A stretch of 29,128 nt of DNA from Ottowia sp. (GCA_023228705.1 JALOAS010000034.1:1-29128), one strand, 5' to 3'. Shown: positions 14,386 through 23,106, numbered from the stretch's first letter. The notes: generated from the letters alone by a model not told the origin. Numbers and translations: made by a program.

Positions 14386-16020
14386 ATGAAAGTTCACCAA
14401 GCCATCGCCCGCGCACTCTTCGATACCGGGACCGCGCAACTGTACGGCCTGATAGGCGACGCCAACCTCTTCATGGTCAACAGCTACATCAACGACTGTG
14501 GTGGCAAATACCTGGGCGCGACACATGAAGCAGCCGCCGTGCTGATGGCGCTGGGCCACGCCCGCGTCTCCGGCGCGACAGGCGTTGCCACGGTCACGCA
14601 TGGACCTGCGCTGACCAATGCGCTGACGGCGCTGGTCGAAGGTGTGAAAGCAGCAACATCCATCGTGCTGCTGGCCGGCGACACCCCCGGGGAAGACAGA
14701 GAACACGCGCAATCCGTCGATCAGCGGGCGCTGGTGCTGGCGACCGGCGCGGGCTTTGAACCGCTGCGCTCGCCGCAGACCGTTGCCGAGGATCTCAACC
14801 GGGCGTTTTACCGGGCACGCACCGAACACCGCCCCATCGTCTTCAACATGCCTTTGGAATTTCAGTGGCAAGAAGCAGACTACCAGAAGTTGCCGCTGCG
14901 CTTTCCGGAAGCACGCAGCGCCATTGCGTCGAGCGCCGACATGGACGAGGCCATAGGCATCATCGCCTCGGCGCGGCGGCCGGTGGTTGTGGCCGGACGC
15001 GGCGCGGTCGATGGAGAAGCGGCCATCCAGCGCTTCGCCGAGCGCATAGAAGCACCGGTGGCAACCTCGCTGCGCGGCAAGGGGCTGTTTGCAGATGATC
15101 CGTTCAACCTCGGCATTTGCGGCACGGTCAGCCATGCCGTGGCGCTGGACGCCATCGGCAGCAGCGACTGCCTGATCGCCTTCGGCGCCAGCCTGAACAA
15201 GTACACCGCCGGGTTGGGCGGCCTGATCAGGGGCAAGCGCATCATCCAGGTCAACCCGCTGGCCAGCCAGATCGGTCGCTTCACGCCGGTGACCGTCGGC
15301 CTGGTCGGCGATCCGGGACTCACGGCCGATGCCATGGTCGAGTGGCTGGACAAGGCGGAAATCCCAGGCTCGGGCGCGCGCACGGACGATTTGCGCGCGC
15401 AAATCGCCGCGCACAAAGCGCGCCGGCGTCAAATGCCACGCACCCCGGCGGCGGGCACGGTCGATTTGTTCGAGCTGGCGCAGACCGTTGACCAGATGTT
15501 CCCCAGGGATCGCGTCTACGTCTCGGGCACGGGGCGCTTCATCCGCGTGTGCTGGCCCGAGATTGCAGTGCAGGGCGGGCGCGACTTTGTCGACACCATA
15601 GGCTGCGCCGCCATCGGCTTGGGCCTGGGCACGGCCATGGGCGCCGCCGTCGCCGCCGGCGGCCGCCCCACGCTGCTTGTCCTGGGTGACGGCGGACTCA
15701 TGCTGGGCGGCCTGAGCGAGCTGGCCACCGCCGCGCGCGAGCAGCTGAATCTCGTGGTCGTGGTTTGCAACGACGGCGGTTACGGTGCCGAATACGTGCA
15801 GTTTCTGGACAAGGACATGGATCCCGCGCTCAGCCTCAACCACTGGGCTGGATTTGCGCCGGTGGCGCAGGCGCTTGGCTGCGACGGTCGCAGCGTCACC
15901 AACACGGATGAACTGCGCGCCGCCCTGCAAGCGGCCACGGCAGCCGACCGTCAAGGGCCATTCCTCATCGACGTGAAGATCGATCCGGCAATGACGCCCT
16001 ACTATCAATCACCCAAATAA
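14386..16020 (+). CDS. Thiamine-diphosphate enzyme, acetolactate synthase-like
   Basis: A 544-residue protein of the ThDP-dependent decarboxylase/synthase family. The N-terminal domain has the activating Glu48 in ATHEAAAVLMA and GATGVATVTHGPALTNALTAL. The middle domain has RPVVVAGRGAVDGEAAIQRFAE. The C-terminal domain has the metal-binding motif GDGG (434-437), 28 residues before NDGG (462-465). The exact reaction (acetolactate, benzoylformate, oxalyl-CoA or sulfo-acid chemistry) cannot be read off. An AGGA site precedes the ATG and the gene follows the carboxylase by 75 bases on the same strand. It may be the last gene of the pxp transcription unit or have its own promoter. Confidence 0.85.
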   Translation: MKVHQAIARALFDTGTAQLYGLIGDANLFMVNSYINDCGGKYLGATHEAAAVLMALGHARVSGATGVATVTHGPALTNALTALVEGVKAATSIVLLAGDTPGEDREHAQSVDQRALVLATGAGFEPLRSPQTVAEDLNRAFYRARTEHRPIVFNMPLEFQWQEADYQKLPLRFPEARSAIASSADMDEAIGIIASARRPVVVAGRGAVDGEAAIQRFAERIEAPVATSLRGKGLFADDPFNLGICGTVSHAVALDAIGSSDCLIAFGASLNKYTAGLGGLIRGKRIIQVNPLASQIGRFTPVTVGLVGDPGLTADAMVEWLDKAEIPGSGARTDDLRAQIAAHKARRRQMPRTPAAGTVDLFELAQTVDQMFPRDRVYVSGTGRFIRVCWPEIAVQGGRDFVDTIGCAAIGLGLGTAMGAAVAAGGRPTLLVLGDGGLMLGGLSELATAAREQLNLVVVVCNDGGYGAEYVQFLDKDMDPALSLNHWAGFAPVAQALGCDGRSVTNTDELRAALQAATAADRQGPFLIDVKIDPAMTPYYQSPK

Positions 16021-16076
16021 CAGCGTCCCGTCCGGCGAAGCGCAACATGGTTGATGTCAGCAACCGGCAAGCGGGA

Positions 16077-16709
16077 TCAGGACTCGGCCGGCACAAAGCG
16101 CAGATAGTCGGTTACCTTGCGCACCTGGCCGGGATAGCGCTTTTCAACGTCCGCGTCGGACAGGCTGGCCGGCACCACCACGTCATCGCCTGGCGTCCAG
16201 TCGACCGGCGTTGACACGCCCTGTTTGTCGGACTGCTGCAGCGCGTCGAGGGAGCGCAGGATCTCGTCGATGTTGCGACCAATGCTGGGCGGGTACGTCA
16301 GGATCAGCCGCACCTTGTGGCTGGGGTCGATGAGAAAGACCGAGCGCACGGTCACGGTGGCGTCGGCCTCCGGGTGAAACATGCCGTACTGCTTGGCAAT
16401 GCCCAGGTCGGGGTCGGCAATGATGGGGTAATCCACTTCCGCGCCACCCACCCTGGCCACGTCCTTGATCCATTCCCGGTGGCTCTCGGTCGGGTCGACC
16501 GACAGGCCGATCAGCAGCGCGCCGCGCCGGTCAAACTCGGCCTTGCGCCGCGCAAACTCGGCCAGTTCGGTGGTGCAGATGGGCGTGAAGTCCTTGGGGT
16601 GCGAAAAAAGCACCACCCATTTGCCCTGGCTCCAGGCATGAAAGTCAATGCTGCCCTGGCTGGTATCGGCGGTGAAGTCTGGCGCCGTTTGTCCCAATTG
16701 CAAGCCCAT
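16077..16709 (-). CDS. 1-Cys peroxiredoxin (Prx6 type)
   Basis: A 210-residue cytosolic peroxidase that reduces hydrogen peroxide and organic peroxides. Start ATG 16709 (MGLQLGQTAPDF) is chosen because the longer frame adds residues atypical of the family and a clear AAGGA site precedes this ATG. The active site HPKDFTPICTTELAEF has the peroxidatic Cys45. There is no second Cys in the chosen protein, so it is a 1-Cys enzyme needing an external thiol such as glutathione or thioredoxin. The long C-terminal extension (TYPPSIGRNIDEILRSLDALQ, then VDWTPGDDVVVP) is diagnostic of Prx6. It is divergent from the formaldehyde-detoxification genes. Confidence 0.93.
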   Translation of the reverse strand: MGLQLGQTAPDFTADTSQGSIDFHAWSQGKWVVLFSHPKDFTPICTTELAEFARRKAEFDRRGALLIGLSVDPTESHREWIKDVARVGGAEVDYPIIADPDLGIAKQYGMFHPEADATVTVRSVFLIDPSHKVRLILTYPPSIGRNIDEILRSLDALQQSDKQGVSTPVDWTPGDDVVVPASLSDADVEKRYPGQVRKVTDYLRFVPAES

Positions 16710-16796
16710 GATGAAGTTCCTTTCCATGTTGAAATTGGCATCCACACGCACCACTGCGCCAACAGAACCGTTGCACGAGCAGTGCGTCAACCCGTT

Positions 16797-16851
16797 AGTT
16801 ATATACGAATTCGAGTAGCTCAAACGCCATTTTTATAATACGCATATAACT
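16797..16851. promoter_or_regulatory. Inverted repeat and TATAAT in the peroxiredoxin/frmA divergent region
   Basis: Arms AGTTATATACG (16797-16807) and CGCATATAACT (16841-16851) match at 10 of 11 positions in inverted orientation, in an otherwise GC-rich region. A perfect plus-strand TATAAT (16834-16839) sits just inside the right arm and points to frmA. The arms flank the start region between divergent genes, so a shared regulator is plausible. No -35 box is clear. Confidence 0.5.
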
Positions 16852-16995
16852 GCGGCGCCTGCGTGCGCGAACCGGGTGCCCGACGATCTGCACCGGCCAA
16901 GAGAACGCACCAGAAAGCTGGACGCATGCCGCAGGCCGTCGCGTTTAAACTGGTCGCAGCGACCGCATCGCTCAAACAAACTGGAGTCCAGCCCC

Positions 16996-18105
16996 ATGAA
17001 ATCTCGCGCAGCCGTTGCCTTCGAGGCCGGAAAGCCCCTGCAGATCGTTGAAATCGACGTGGCGCCGCCCAGGGCGCATGAAGTGCTGGTCAAGGTCAGC
17101 CACACCGGCGTCTGCCATACCGACGCCTTTACCCTGAGCGGAGACGACCCGGAGGGCGTTTTCCCGGCCGTGCTGGGACACGAGGGCGCCGGCGTCGTGG
17201 TTGAATGCGGGCCCGAAGTGAGCAGCGTGCAGCCCGGCGACCACGTGATCCCGCTCTACACCGCCGAGTGCGGCGAGTGCACGTTCTGCAAGAGTGGCAA
17301 GACCAACCTGTGCACGGCCGTGCGCGCCACGCAGGGCCGGGGCGTCATGCCCGATGGCAGCACGCGCTTCTCGTACCGGGGCCAGCCCGTCTATCACTAC
17401 ATGGGCTGCTCCACGTTCAGCGAATACACCGTCGTGGCCGACGTGTCGCTGGCCAGGATCAACCCGGCGGCCAACCCGGAACAGGTCTGCCTGCTGGGCT
17501 GCGGCGTCACCACCGGCCTGGGCGCGGTGAAGAACACGGCGCAGGTGCAGGCTGGCGATACGGTCGCCGTCTTCGGGCTGGGATGCCTCGGGCTGGCGGT
17601 GATTCAAGGCGCCAAGACCGCGGGTGCGGGCCGCATCATTGCCGTGGACGTCAATCCGGCCAAGTTCGAGCTGGCGCGCAGCATGGGCGCCACCGACTGC
17701 GTCAACCCCAGGGATCACGACGAGCCCATCCAGCAGGTCATCATCGGCATGACCGGATGGGGCGTGGACCACAGCTTCGAGTGCATAGGAAACGTCGAGG
17801 TCATGCGCGCGGCGCTGGAGTGCGCGCACCGTGGCTGGGGCCAGTCCGTGATCATTGGCGTGGCCGGCGCCGGCAAGGAAATCAGCACGCGGCCGTTCCA
17901 GCTGGTCACCGGGCGCAAGTGGATGGGCACGGCGTTTGGCGGTGTCAAGGGACGCAGTGAACTGCCGGGCATGGTGGAAGACGCCATGTCCGGCAAGATA
18001 GACATTGCGCCCTTTGTCACGCACACTTTGCCAATCAGCCAGATCAACCGGGCGTTTGATCTCATGCATGAAGGTGCATCGATCCGCACCGTCCTTCATT
18101 TTTAA
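16996..18105 (+). CDS. frmA: S-(hydroxymethyl)glutathione dehydrogenase (class III ADH)
   Basis: A 369-residue zinc, NAD-dependent enzyme that oxidises S-hydroxymethylglutathione, formed from formaldehyde and glutathione, to S-formylglutathione. Catalytic zinc ligands are Cys40, His62 and Cys169. The structural zinc site has Cys92, Cys95, Cys98 and Cys106 (CGECTFCKSGKTNLC). GVMPDGSTRFSYRGQPVYHYMG and the dinucleotide motif FGLGCLGLAVIQGAK are class III hallmarks. ATG 16996 fits the family; a longer frame upstream has no similarity. There is no frmR gene before it. The next enzyme of the pathway follows 148 bases later. Confidence 0.95.
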   Translation: MKSRAAVAFEAGKPLQIVEIDVAPPRAHEVLVKVSHTGVCHTDAFTLSGDDPEGVFPAVLGHEGAGVVVECGPEVSSVQPGDHVIPLYTAECGECTFCKSGKTNLCTAVRATQGRGVMPDGSTRFSYRGQPVYHYMGCSTFSEYTVVADVSLARINPAANPEQVCLLGCGVTTGLGAVKNTAQVQAGDTVAVFGLGCLGLAVIQGAKTAGAGRIIAVDVNPAKFELARSMGATDCVNPRDHDEPIQQVIIGMTGWGVDHSFECIGNVEVMRAALECAHRGWGQSVIIGVAGAGKEISTRPFQLVTGRKWMGTAFGGVKGRSELPGMVEDAMSGKIDIAPFVTHTLPISQINRAFDLMHEGASIRTVLHF

Positions 18106-18142
18106 ACCGGCGCGCGGACGGCAGCCCGCAACCTGCACGCCA

Positions 18143-18163
18143 TGCTGCCGGAGAACGGCAGCA
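18143..18163 (+). repeat. Hairpin between frmA and fghA
   Basis: TGCTGCCG and CGGCAGCA form an 8-pair stem with a 5-base GAGAA loop, 38 bases past the frmA stop. No T-tract follows, so it is more likely an mRNA-stabilising or partial attenuating element than a terminator. Confidence 0.55.
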
Positions 18164-18253
18164 CCGAACAGCCAGACCGTCACGCCTGCCCTCGCCGCGG
18201 TAGGGACCGGCCACAGACGACCTGGCACCTCGCATCAAACGAAAGGCAAAACC

Positions 18254-19090
18254 ATGCAACGCATTGAACAGCACGCCAGCTTTGGCGGACGCCAGGAAGT
18301 CTGGCAGCACCCCAGCAGCAGCACCGGAACGCCCATGCGCTTTGGCATTTACCTGCCGCCGGCAGCGCTGGCGGGACAGAGACGGCCCGTACTCTACTGG
18401 CTCTCCGGGCTGACCTGCACCGAGCAGAACTTCATCACCAAGGCCGGCGCGCAGCTTTACGCGGCACAACACCAGCTCATCGTCGTCGCACCCGACACCA
18501 GCCCGCGCGGCAACGGCGTGCCTGACGGCGACGACTACGACCTGGGCCTGGGCGCCGGCTTCTACGTCAACGCGACGCAGGAGCCCTGGGCGCGCCACTA
18601 CCACATGCAGGACTACGTTGCCGACGAGCTGCCGGCGCTTGTCAGGCAGCACTTCCCGGCCAACGACCTGTGCGGCATCTTCGGCCACAGCATGGGCGGC
18701 CATGGCGCGCTGGTGACCGCGCTGCGGCATCCCGGCCGCTACCGCAGCGTCTCGGCGCTGGCGCCCATCGTCGCGCCGTCGCAGGTGCCGTGGGGCCAGA
18801 AGGCACTGACCGCCTACCTGGGCAAGGACCCGCAGGCCTGGAAGGAATGGGACAGCGTGGCGCTGATCCTGGACGCGGAGGAGCAGCTGCCGCTGCTCGT
18901 GGACCAGGGCGAGGATGACCCGTTCCTGGACGGACTCAGGCCGCAGCTGCTGGAAGATGCCTGCAACGCGGTCGAGCACCCGCTCACGCTGCGCCTGCAC
19001 CCCGGCTACGACCACAGCTACTATTTCATCGCCAGCTTCATCGGCGACCACTTCGCCCACCACGCACAGGCGCTGAGGTCAGCCGCATGA
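18254..19090 (+). CDS. fghA: S-formylglutathione hydrolase
   Basis: A 278-residue serine hydrolase of the esterase D family that splits S-formylglutathione into formate and glutathione, completing glutathione-dependent formaldehyde detoxification. The nucleophile Ser146 lies in GHSMGGHGAL. The acid is in the VDQGEDDPFLDG stretch (residues 216-227) and the His is His254 in GYDHSYYFIASFIGDH. Other marks are VLYWLSGLTCTEQNFITKAG and the PDTSPRG loop. Length is standard (about 280). It follows frmA and precedes the ChaC-like gene by 18 bases, so the three are probably co-transcribed. Confidence 0.95.
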   Translation: MQRIEQHASFGGRQEVWQHPSSSTGTPMRFGIYLPPAALAGQRRPVLYWLSGLTCTEQNFITKAGAQLYAAQHQLIVVAPDTSPRGNGVPDGDDYDLGLGAGFYVNATQEPWARHYHMQDYVADELPALVRQHFPANDLCGIFGHSMGGHGALVTALRHPGRYRSVSALAPIVAPSQVPWGQKALTAYLGKDPQAWKEWDSVALILDAEEQLPLLVDQGEDDPFLDGLRPQLLEDACNAVEHPLTLRLHPGYDHSYYFIASFIGDHFAHHAQALRSAA

Positions 19091-19108
19091 GCGTGTCCAA
19101 CGGCAGCC

Positions 19109-19786
19109 ATGGAACTGACGCGTGAGTCCATCCAGAGCGGCGCGTACCTGCGCTCTTTTGTCGACCTGCCCGGGCAGCCCAGGTGGCCGCGCGAACGCAT
19201 CCTGGCGGCATTGCACGACGCCCTCTCACGGCGGCCGCCGGGACAGCCGCTGTGGCTGTTTGCGTACGGCTCGCTGATCTGGAACCCGCTGTTCCGGTAT
19301 GCCGAGCGCCAGTCCGCGGTGCTGCACGGCTGGCAGCGGCGCTTTTGCCTGCGCCTGCTGGCGGGCCGCGGCACGCCCGAGCAGCCGGGCCGCATGCTGG
19401 CGCTGGACGCCGGTGGCGGCTGCGCGGGCATGGCGTTCCGCCTGTCGGAGTCGGGCCTGGACGACGAGCTGGCGCTGGTGAGCATACGCGAGCTGCCGTA
19501 CGGCAGCTATCGCATCATCTGGCGCGAGGTGAAGCTGGCAGACCGGCGGCGCGTGCCGGCACTGGCCTTTGTGGCCAATCCCGCGCAGCGCCAATACGCC
19601 GCCGACGCCAGCATCGCCACCGTGGCACCGCTCGTGGCCCGGGCCCGCGGCCCCATGGGCAGCAACGCACAATACCTGTTCCAGCTCGAGGACGCGCTGG
19701 CCCGGCATGGGTACAGCGACCCACACGTGGACGCGCTGGCCGCCGCGGTGCGCAAGGAAAGGCCGGACCGGCAAAGCCGTCCATGA
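19109..19786 (+). CDS. ChaC-like gamma-glutamylcyclotransferase
   Basis: A 225-residue protein of the ChaC/GGCT fold. ChaC enzymes cleave glutathione to 5-oxoproline and Cys-Gly. The substrate-binding loop YGSLIWNP is at residues 53-60 and the predicted catalytic Glu128 sits in IRELPYGSYRIIW. ALAFVANPAQRQYAAD and a C-terminal GSNAQYLFQLEDALARHG match bacterial ChaC. The short spacing behind fghA points to one transcript with the glutathione-dependent formaldehyde genes. Its product 5-oxoproline is the substrate of PxpABC encoded about 7-9 kb upstream, suggesting a turnover route for glutathione (inference). Confidence 0.88.
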   Translation: MELTRESIQSGAYLRSFVDLPGQPRWPRERILAALHDALSRRPPGQPLWLFAYGSLIWNPLFRYAERQSAVLHGWQRRFCLRLLAGRGTPEQPGRMLALDAGGGCAGMAFRLSESGLDDELALVSIRELPYGSYRIIWREVKLADRRRVPALAFVANPAQRQYAADASIATVAPLVARARGPMGSNAQYLFQLEDALARHGYSDPHVDALAAAVRKERPDRQSRP

Positions 19787-19849
19787 CGCATGATCCCGGC
19801 GCTGGCGGACCCTGGATGAAAGCCGCTCGTGGCGGCTGACGAAGGTTTG

Positions 19850-19900
19850 GCGTCAAGCGTTCAGCGTCCAGCGTGTGCCCACCACGCTCAACGCTCAACC
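19850..19900. repeat. Heptad ACGCTNN repeats with inverted symmetry
   Basis: Between the convergent ChaC-like and uracil-glycosylase genes, plus-strand AGCGT units at about seven-base spacing (19857 onward) face ACGCTCA units (19884-19897). They can fold as AGCGT-CC-AGCGTG with CACGCT-CA-ACGCT around a 7-base loop. A second small hairpin, AGCCGC/GCGGCT, is at 19821-19837. The structure could serve as a two-way terminator without T-tracts. Confidence 0.55.
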
Positions 19901-19958
19901 TCCCCATCATGGCGGCGCAGCCGCAGTCATTGCCGCCGCGCAGCGGCGCGATCATCCG

Positions 19959-20687
19959 TCATGCGCCGCCGCCGGGCGGCGGCAGCCACGGCGCCAGTGC
20001 GGCTTCGGCGTGTTCTGCCCAGTGCCGGTTGGCGGTGGGATTGGCCGGACTGGGATGCAGCAGGTAAATGACCGGCACGCGGTTGTCCACGATGCTGCGC
20101 ACCTGCTTTTCAGCGTAGCGCCCCAGCGCGACGATGGCGTCCGGCTCCAGCAGCCGGACGGCGTCGGCAAACGCCGCGGCGCACAAGGCCTCCAGGGGTT
20201 GTTGCTCGCTGGCCTTGAGCCCGGCGGGAATGAGGTTGCGGTTGTTTGCCAAAAACAGCAGCGGGCAGTAGTTCCAGACAAAGAAGCGGTCAAAGAACTG
20301 CTCGGCGCTGCCCACGCGCTGCCCGGCCCAGCCCCACAGCCGCTTGCCGCTGCCCTCGTCGCGGTGGCAGGCCATGCCGAGGATGGGGTATTTGGGATGC
20401 TGCGCGGGCAGGTCGCGCGTCAGTTGCGTGTCGATGTGGAACCACTGGCGAACGGCCGTGATGTTGCCAAACGGCACGCCGGTCTGCGCCATGCCCCAGG
20501 GGCCGGGGTTCATTCCGACCAGCAGCACGCGGCCGCGCTTTTGGCCAAAGCGCTGCAGGAACTGCCGGTGGCCGTCCCACGCGTAGTGCAGCGGGTTGTA
20601 GACGTGGCTGGGCGTCTGCCAGTGCAAGCTGTCCAGATCATGCGCCAGCGCGTGCGCAACGCCGACCAGCGGCACCGCAGCGGCCAC
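19959..20687 (-). CDS. SMUG1-type uracil-DNA glycosylase
   Basis: A 242-residue base-excision-repair enzyme that removes uracil from DNA. GMNPGPWGMAQTGVPFGN at residues 58-75 is the SMUG1 catalytic motif and HPSPANP near residue 211 holds the second-motif His. WNYCPLLFLANNRNLIPAGL and LGRYAEKQVR fit the family. The long open frame extends upstream over the next gene; I start at GTG 20687, one base after the L,D-transpeptidase stop, which gives the usual family length. A GTG four codons further in is an alternative. It is probably co-transcribed with the transpeptidase. Confidence 0.85.
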   Translation of the reverse strand: MAAAVPLVGVAHALAHDLDSLHWQTPSHVYNPLHYAWDGHRQFLQRFGQKRGRVLLVGMNPGPWGMAQTGVPFGNITAVRQWFHIDTQLTRDLPAQHPKYPILGMACHRDEGSGKRLWGWAGQRVGSAEQFFDRFFVWNYCPLLFLANNRNLIPAGLKASEQQPLEALCAAAFADAVRLLEPDAIVALGRYAEKQVRSIVDNRVPVIYLLHPSPANPTANRHWAEHAEAALAPWLPPPGGGA

Positions 20688-20688
20688 G

Positions 20689-21972
20689 TCAGTACACCAC
20701 CACGCGGTCGCCCACGGCCACCTGTTCATAAAGCCACTTGGCCGCCCGGTAGTCGTCAAGCTGGCTGCAGCCATGCGAGCCGCCATCGTAGCCGTTTTCG
20801 GCAAAGTCATCGGAGAAATGAACCGCCACATCGCCTTCGTAGAATATGGCGTAAGGCATGGGGATGCGCTCGCCAAACTTGCGCGAGATGGTGTCGCGGT
20901 TCTTGTACCAGACGCGGAAATCGCCTTCCGGGCTGTCGTACTGCGGCAGCGAAAAGCGCGCCTGGCGCGTGAAGCGGATGTCACCGTCGACCACGAACGA
21001 CAGCTTCTGCTGCTCCTTGGAGATGCACACCACCTTGCCGGACAGGCAGCGCGGGTCCAGCTCCTGTGCGCCGGCGTGCTCCGGCAGCGCGTCAAACAGG
21101 TCCGCGTAGCTGGGGTTGTGCGTCACGCGCAGCAGCCGGGCCCAGGTGCGCTCGTCCATGACCTCGCTGTCCGGCAGCCCCAGCTGCTGCCGGTAGCGTG
21201 CAATGGCCAGCCTGGTGGCCGCGTCCAGCTCGCCGTGCATGGCGCCAGCGTAGGCGCCAACCTGGCGCAGGCGGTCCTGCAATTCCATCATCCACACCTG
21301 TTGCCGCGGATTGACAAACCACGGCCCGACGTCCGTGTTGCTCATTTCCGCTGGCGTCGGGTCGTGCGACTGCGCCAGCAGCGCATCCCACGTCTCCTGG
21401 TGCACGATGCCGGTGGCCGGCAACTCGTTGCGGCGCTGGAACCTGAGCACGGCGGCGTGCGTGACGGGCCCAAAGATGCCGTCGGCATCGTACGCGGCCA
21501 GCGCCTTGGCGTGGCGCAGGCGAATCTGCAGCGCGCGCACCTGCTCCGATTGCAGGCCCTGGTACAGGGGCTGCGGCAGCGGCTGGGGCCGGCTGAAAGC
21601 CCGGGCGGCTTCGACGGCTGGTCCCGGCGGGCTGGCATAGGCGCGGCCGGCGCCGTCCCTCGATCCCGTGGCGGACGCGCTGGCCGGCACGGGTGTGCGG
21701 AAAGGCGGCAACGCCGAAAGATCAACGCGCGCCACGTCCACGCGCTCTTCCGGCGTGTCGTCGCCAGCCGCAGCCGCTACCATGCCGGGACCCGGGGCAA
21801 CTGGTGCCGGCTGCGCGTCTGGCGGCGCGGGATCGGGCAGGACTTCGGTGCTGCCTGCGACGGCCGGCGTCACCAGCGGCGCGTGCTGGTCCGACAGGGA
21901 AAAGGCACTGAATCCGGCAATCAGGGCCAGCGCGCGCAGTGCCCAGCCACGATAAAACCGCTGCGTCGTCAT
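20689..21972 (-). CDS. L,D-transpeptidase with two peptidoglycan-binding domains
   Basis: A 427-residue periplasmic enzyme that cross-links peptidoglycan or attaches proteins to it. Start ATG 21972 begins a signal/anchor segment (WALRALALIAGFSAFSL). A low-complexity Pro/Ala region follows to about residue 140. Two PG_binding_1-like modules come next (QVRALQIRLRHAKAL...DGIFGPVTHAAVLRFQRRN, and MELQDRLRQVGAYAG...ATRLAIARYRQQLGLP). The YkuD domain ends the protein, with HFSDDFAENGYDGGSHGCSQ; the catalytic Cys is about residue 402 in SHGC. The longer frame to 22227 is rejected because it overlaps the divergent aldolase. Confidence 0.9.
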   Translation of the reverse strand: MTTQRFYRGWALRALALIAGFSAFSLSDQHAPLVTPAVAGSTEVLPDPAPPDAQPAPVAPGPGMVAAAAGDDTPEERVDVARVDLSALPPFRTPVPASASATGSRDGAGRAYASPPGPAVEAARAFSRPQPLPQPLYQGLQSEQVRALQIRLRHAKALAAYDADGIFGPVTHAAVLRFQRRNELPATGIVHQETWDALLAQSHDPTPAEMSNTDVGPWFVNPRQQVWMMELQDRLRQVGAYAGAMHGELDAATRLAIARYRQQLGLPDSEVMDERTWARLLRVTHNPSYADLFDALPEHAGAQELDPRCLSGKVVCISKEQQKLSFVVDGDIRFTRQARFSLPQYDSPEGDFRVWYKNRDTISRKFGERIPMPYAIFYEGDVAVHFSDDFAENGYDGGSHGCSQLDDYRAAKWLYEQVAVGDRVVVY

Positions 21973-22074
21973 GGCGGGGATTATCTGATACGCCAGCTGG
22001 CCGGTGCAACCCGGCATTTGACCGGCGGCCGCAGGTGCATTCCGGCGCCCGGCGTGTGCGCCTGGCAGCCTACC

Positions 22075-22080
22075 TACAAT
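22075..22080 (+). promoter_or_regulatory. Possible -10 box of the aldolase gene
   Basis: TACAAT lies 44 bases upstream of the GTG start, followed by an AT-rich leader in an otherwise GC-rich gap. The -35 region is not convincing. Confidence 0.35.
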
Positions 22081-22123
22081 GGTGCTCAATATTTTTTTCG
22101 TTTGTGCAGCATCGGGGATACAC

Positions 22124-23011
22124 GTGAACCAAGAACAGTGGAACAAGATGGCCCGGGGCCAGGGGTTTGTCGCGGCGCTGGACCAGAGCGGCGGGAGCAC
22201 CCCGCGTGCGCTTGAGGCGTACGGCATCGCGCCGTCCAGCTATGAAGGCGACGCGCAGATGTTTGACCTGGTGCACGCCATGCGCAGCCGCATCGTCACC
22301 AGCCCCGCGTTTGACGGGGAGCGCATCCTGGGCGCCATCCTCTTTGAAGACACCATGGACCGCGAGTTCGACGGCGAGGACGCAGCGGCTTACCTGTGGC
22401 AGCGCAAGCAGGTCGTGCCCTTCCTCAAGGTGGACAAGGGACTGGAGGCGGAAAGCGGCGCCGTGCAGATGATGAAACCCATACCCAGGCTGGCGTCGCT
22501 TCTGGAGCGTGCGCGGGACAAGGGCATCTTTGGCACCAAGATGCGTTCGGTCATCCATGGCGCCAACGAGCAGGGCATTGCCGCTATCGTGCGCCAGCAG
22601 TTCGAGGTGGCTGCGCAGATCCTGGCTGCCGGCCTGATGCCCATCATCGAGCCCGAAGTGAGCATCACGGCGCCCGACAAGAAAGAGGCCGAGGCGCTGC
22701 TCAAGACCAAGCTGCTCGAGCATCTGGACGCGCTGGACACGGCGCACCGGGTCATGCTCAAGCTCACGCTGCCCAGCATTGACAACGACTACGCCGAGCT
22801 GGTCGCGCACCCGCGGGTGCTGCGGCTGGTGGTGCTGTCCGGCGGCTACTCGCGCGAGCAGGCCAACACGCTGCTGGCGCGCAACAGGGGTGTCATCGCC
22901 AGCTTCAGCCGCGCGCTGACCGAGGGCCTGCTGGTCACGCAGGACGACGATGAATTCAACCGAGTGCTGGACGCTTCGATTGCCGGCATCTACGAAGCAT
23001 CCCTGACCTGA
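22124..23011 (+). CDS. fda: Class I fructose-bisphosphate aldolase
   Basis: A 295-residue Schiff-base aldolase that cleaves fructose-1,6-bisphosphate to dihydroxyacetone phosphate and glyceraldehyde-3-phosphate. It begins MNQEQWNKMARGQGFVAALDQSGGSTPRAL, a strong match to the Staphylococcus-type Fda family. VVPFLKVDKGL and MLKLTLPSIDNDY carry the conserved lysines, with Lys213 the likely Schiff-base residue. GTG at 22124 is chosen because a GGGGA site sits eight bases before it and the family start is at this codon; the upstream ATG adds unusual residues. It stands alone, divergent from the transpeptidase and convergent with xthA. Confidence 0.93.
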   Translation: MNQEQWNKMARGQGFVAALDQSGGSTPRALEAYGIAPSSYEGDAQMFDLVHAMRSRIVTSPAFDGERILGAILFEDTMDREFDGEDAAAYLWQRKQVVPFLKVDKGLEAESGAVQMMKPIPRLASLLERARDKGIFGTKMRSVIHGANEQGIAAIVRQQFEVAAQILAAGLMPIIEPEVSITAPDKKEAEALLKTKLLEHLDALDTAHRVMLKLTLPSIDNDYAELVAHPRVLRLVVLSGGYSREQANTLLARNRGVIASFSRALTEGLLVTQDDDEFNRVLDASIAGIYEASLT

Positions 23012-23106
23012 TTGGTGCGCCCGCTCCCCGTGCGGCAGACCCTGCGCCGGACACGCAACGCCAAACGCGCAACCGGCCGCGCAGACGGCCCGCGCGGCAG
23101 CGTGAT

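Noticed and set aside
13420..16008. 862-codon open frame on the minus strand
   Set aside because: It lies antisense to the carboxylase and ThDP genes, whose motifs are certain. Long antisense frames are expected at this GC content and the translation shows no recognised domain.
16710..16823. Longer peroxiredoxin start
   Set aside because: The extra residues are not family-like and cover the promoter region, and a clear ribosome site precedes ATG 16709.
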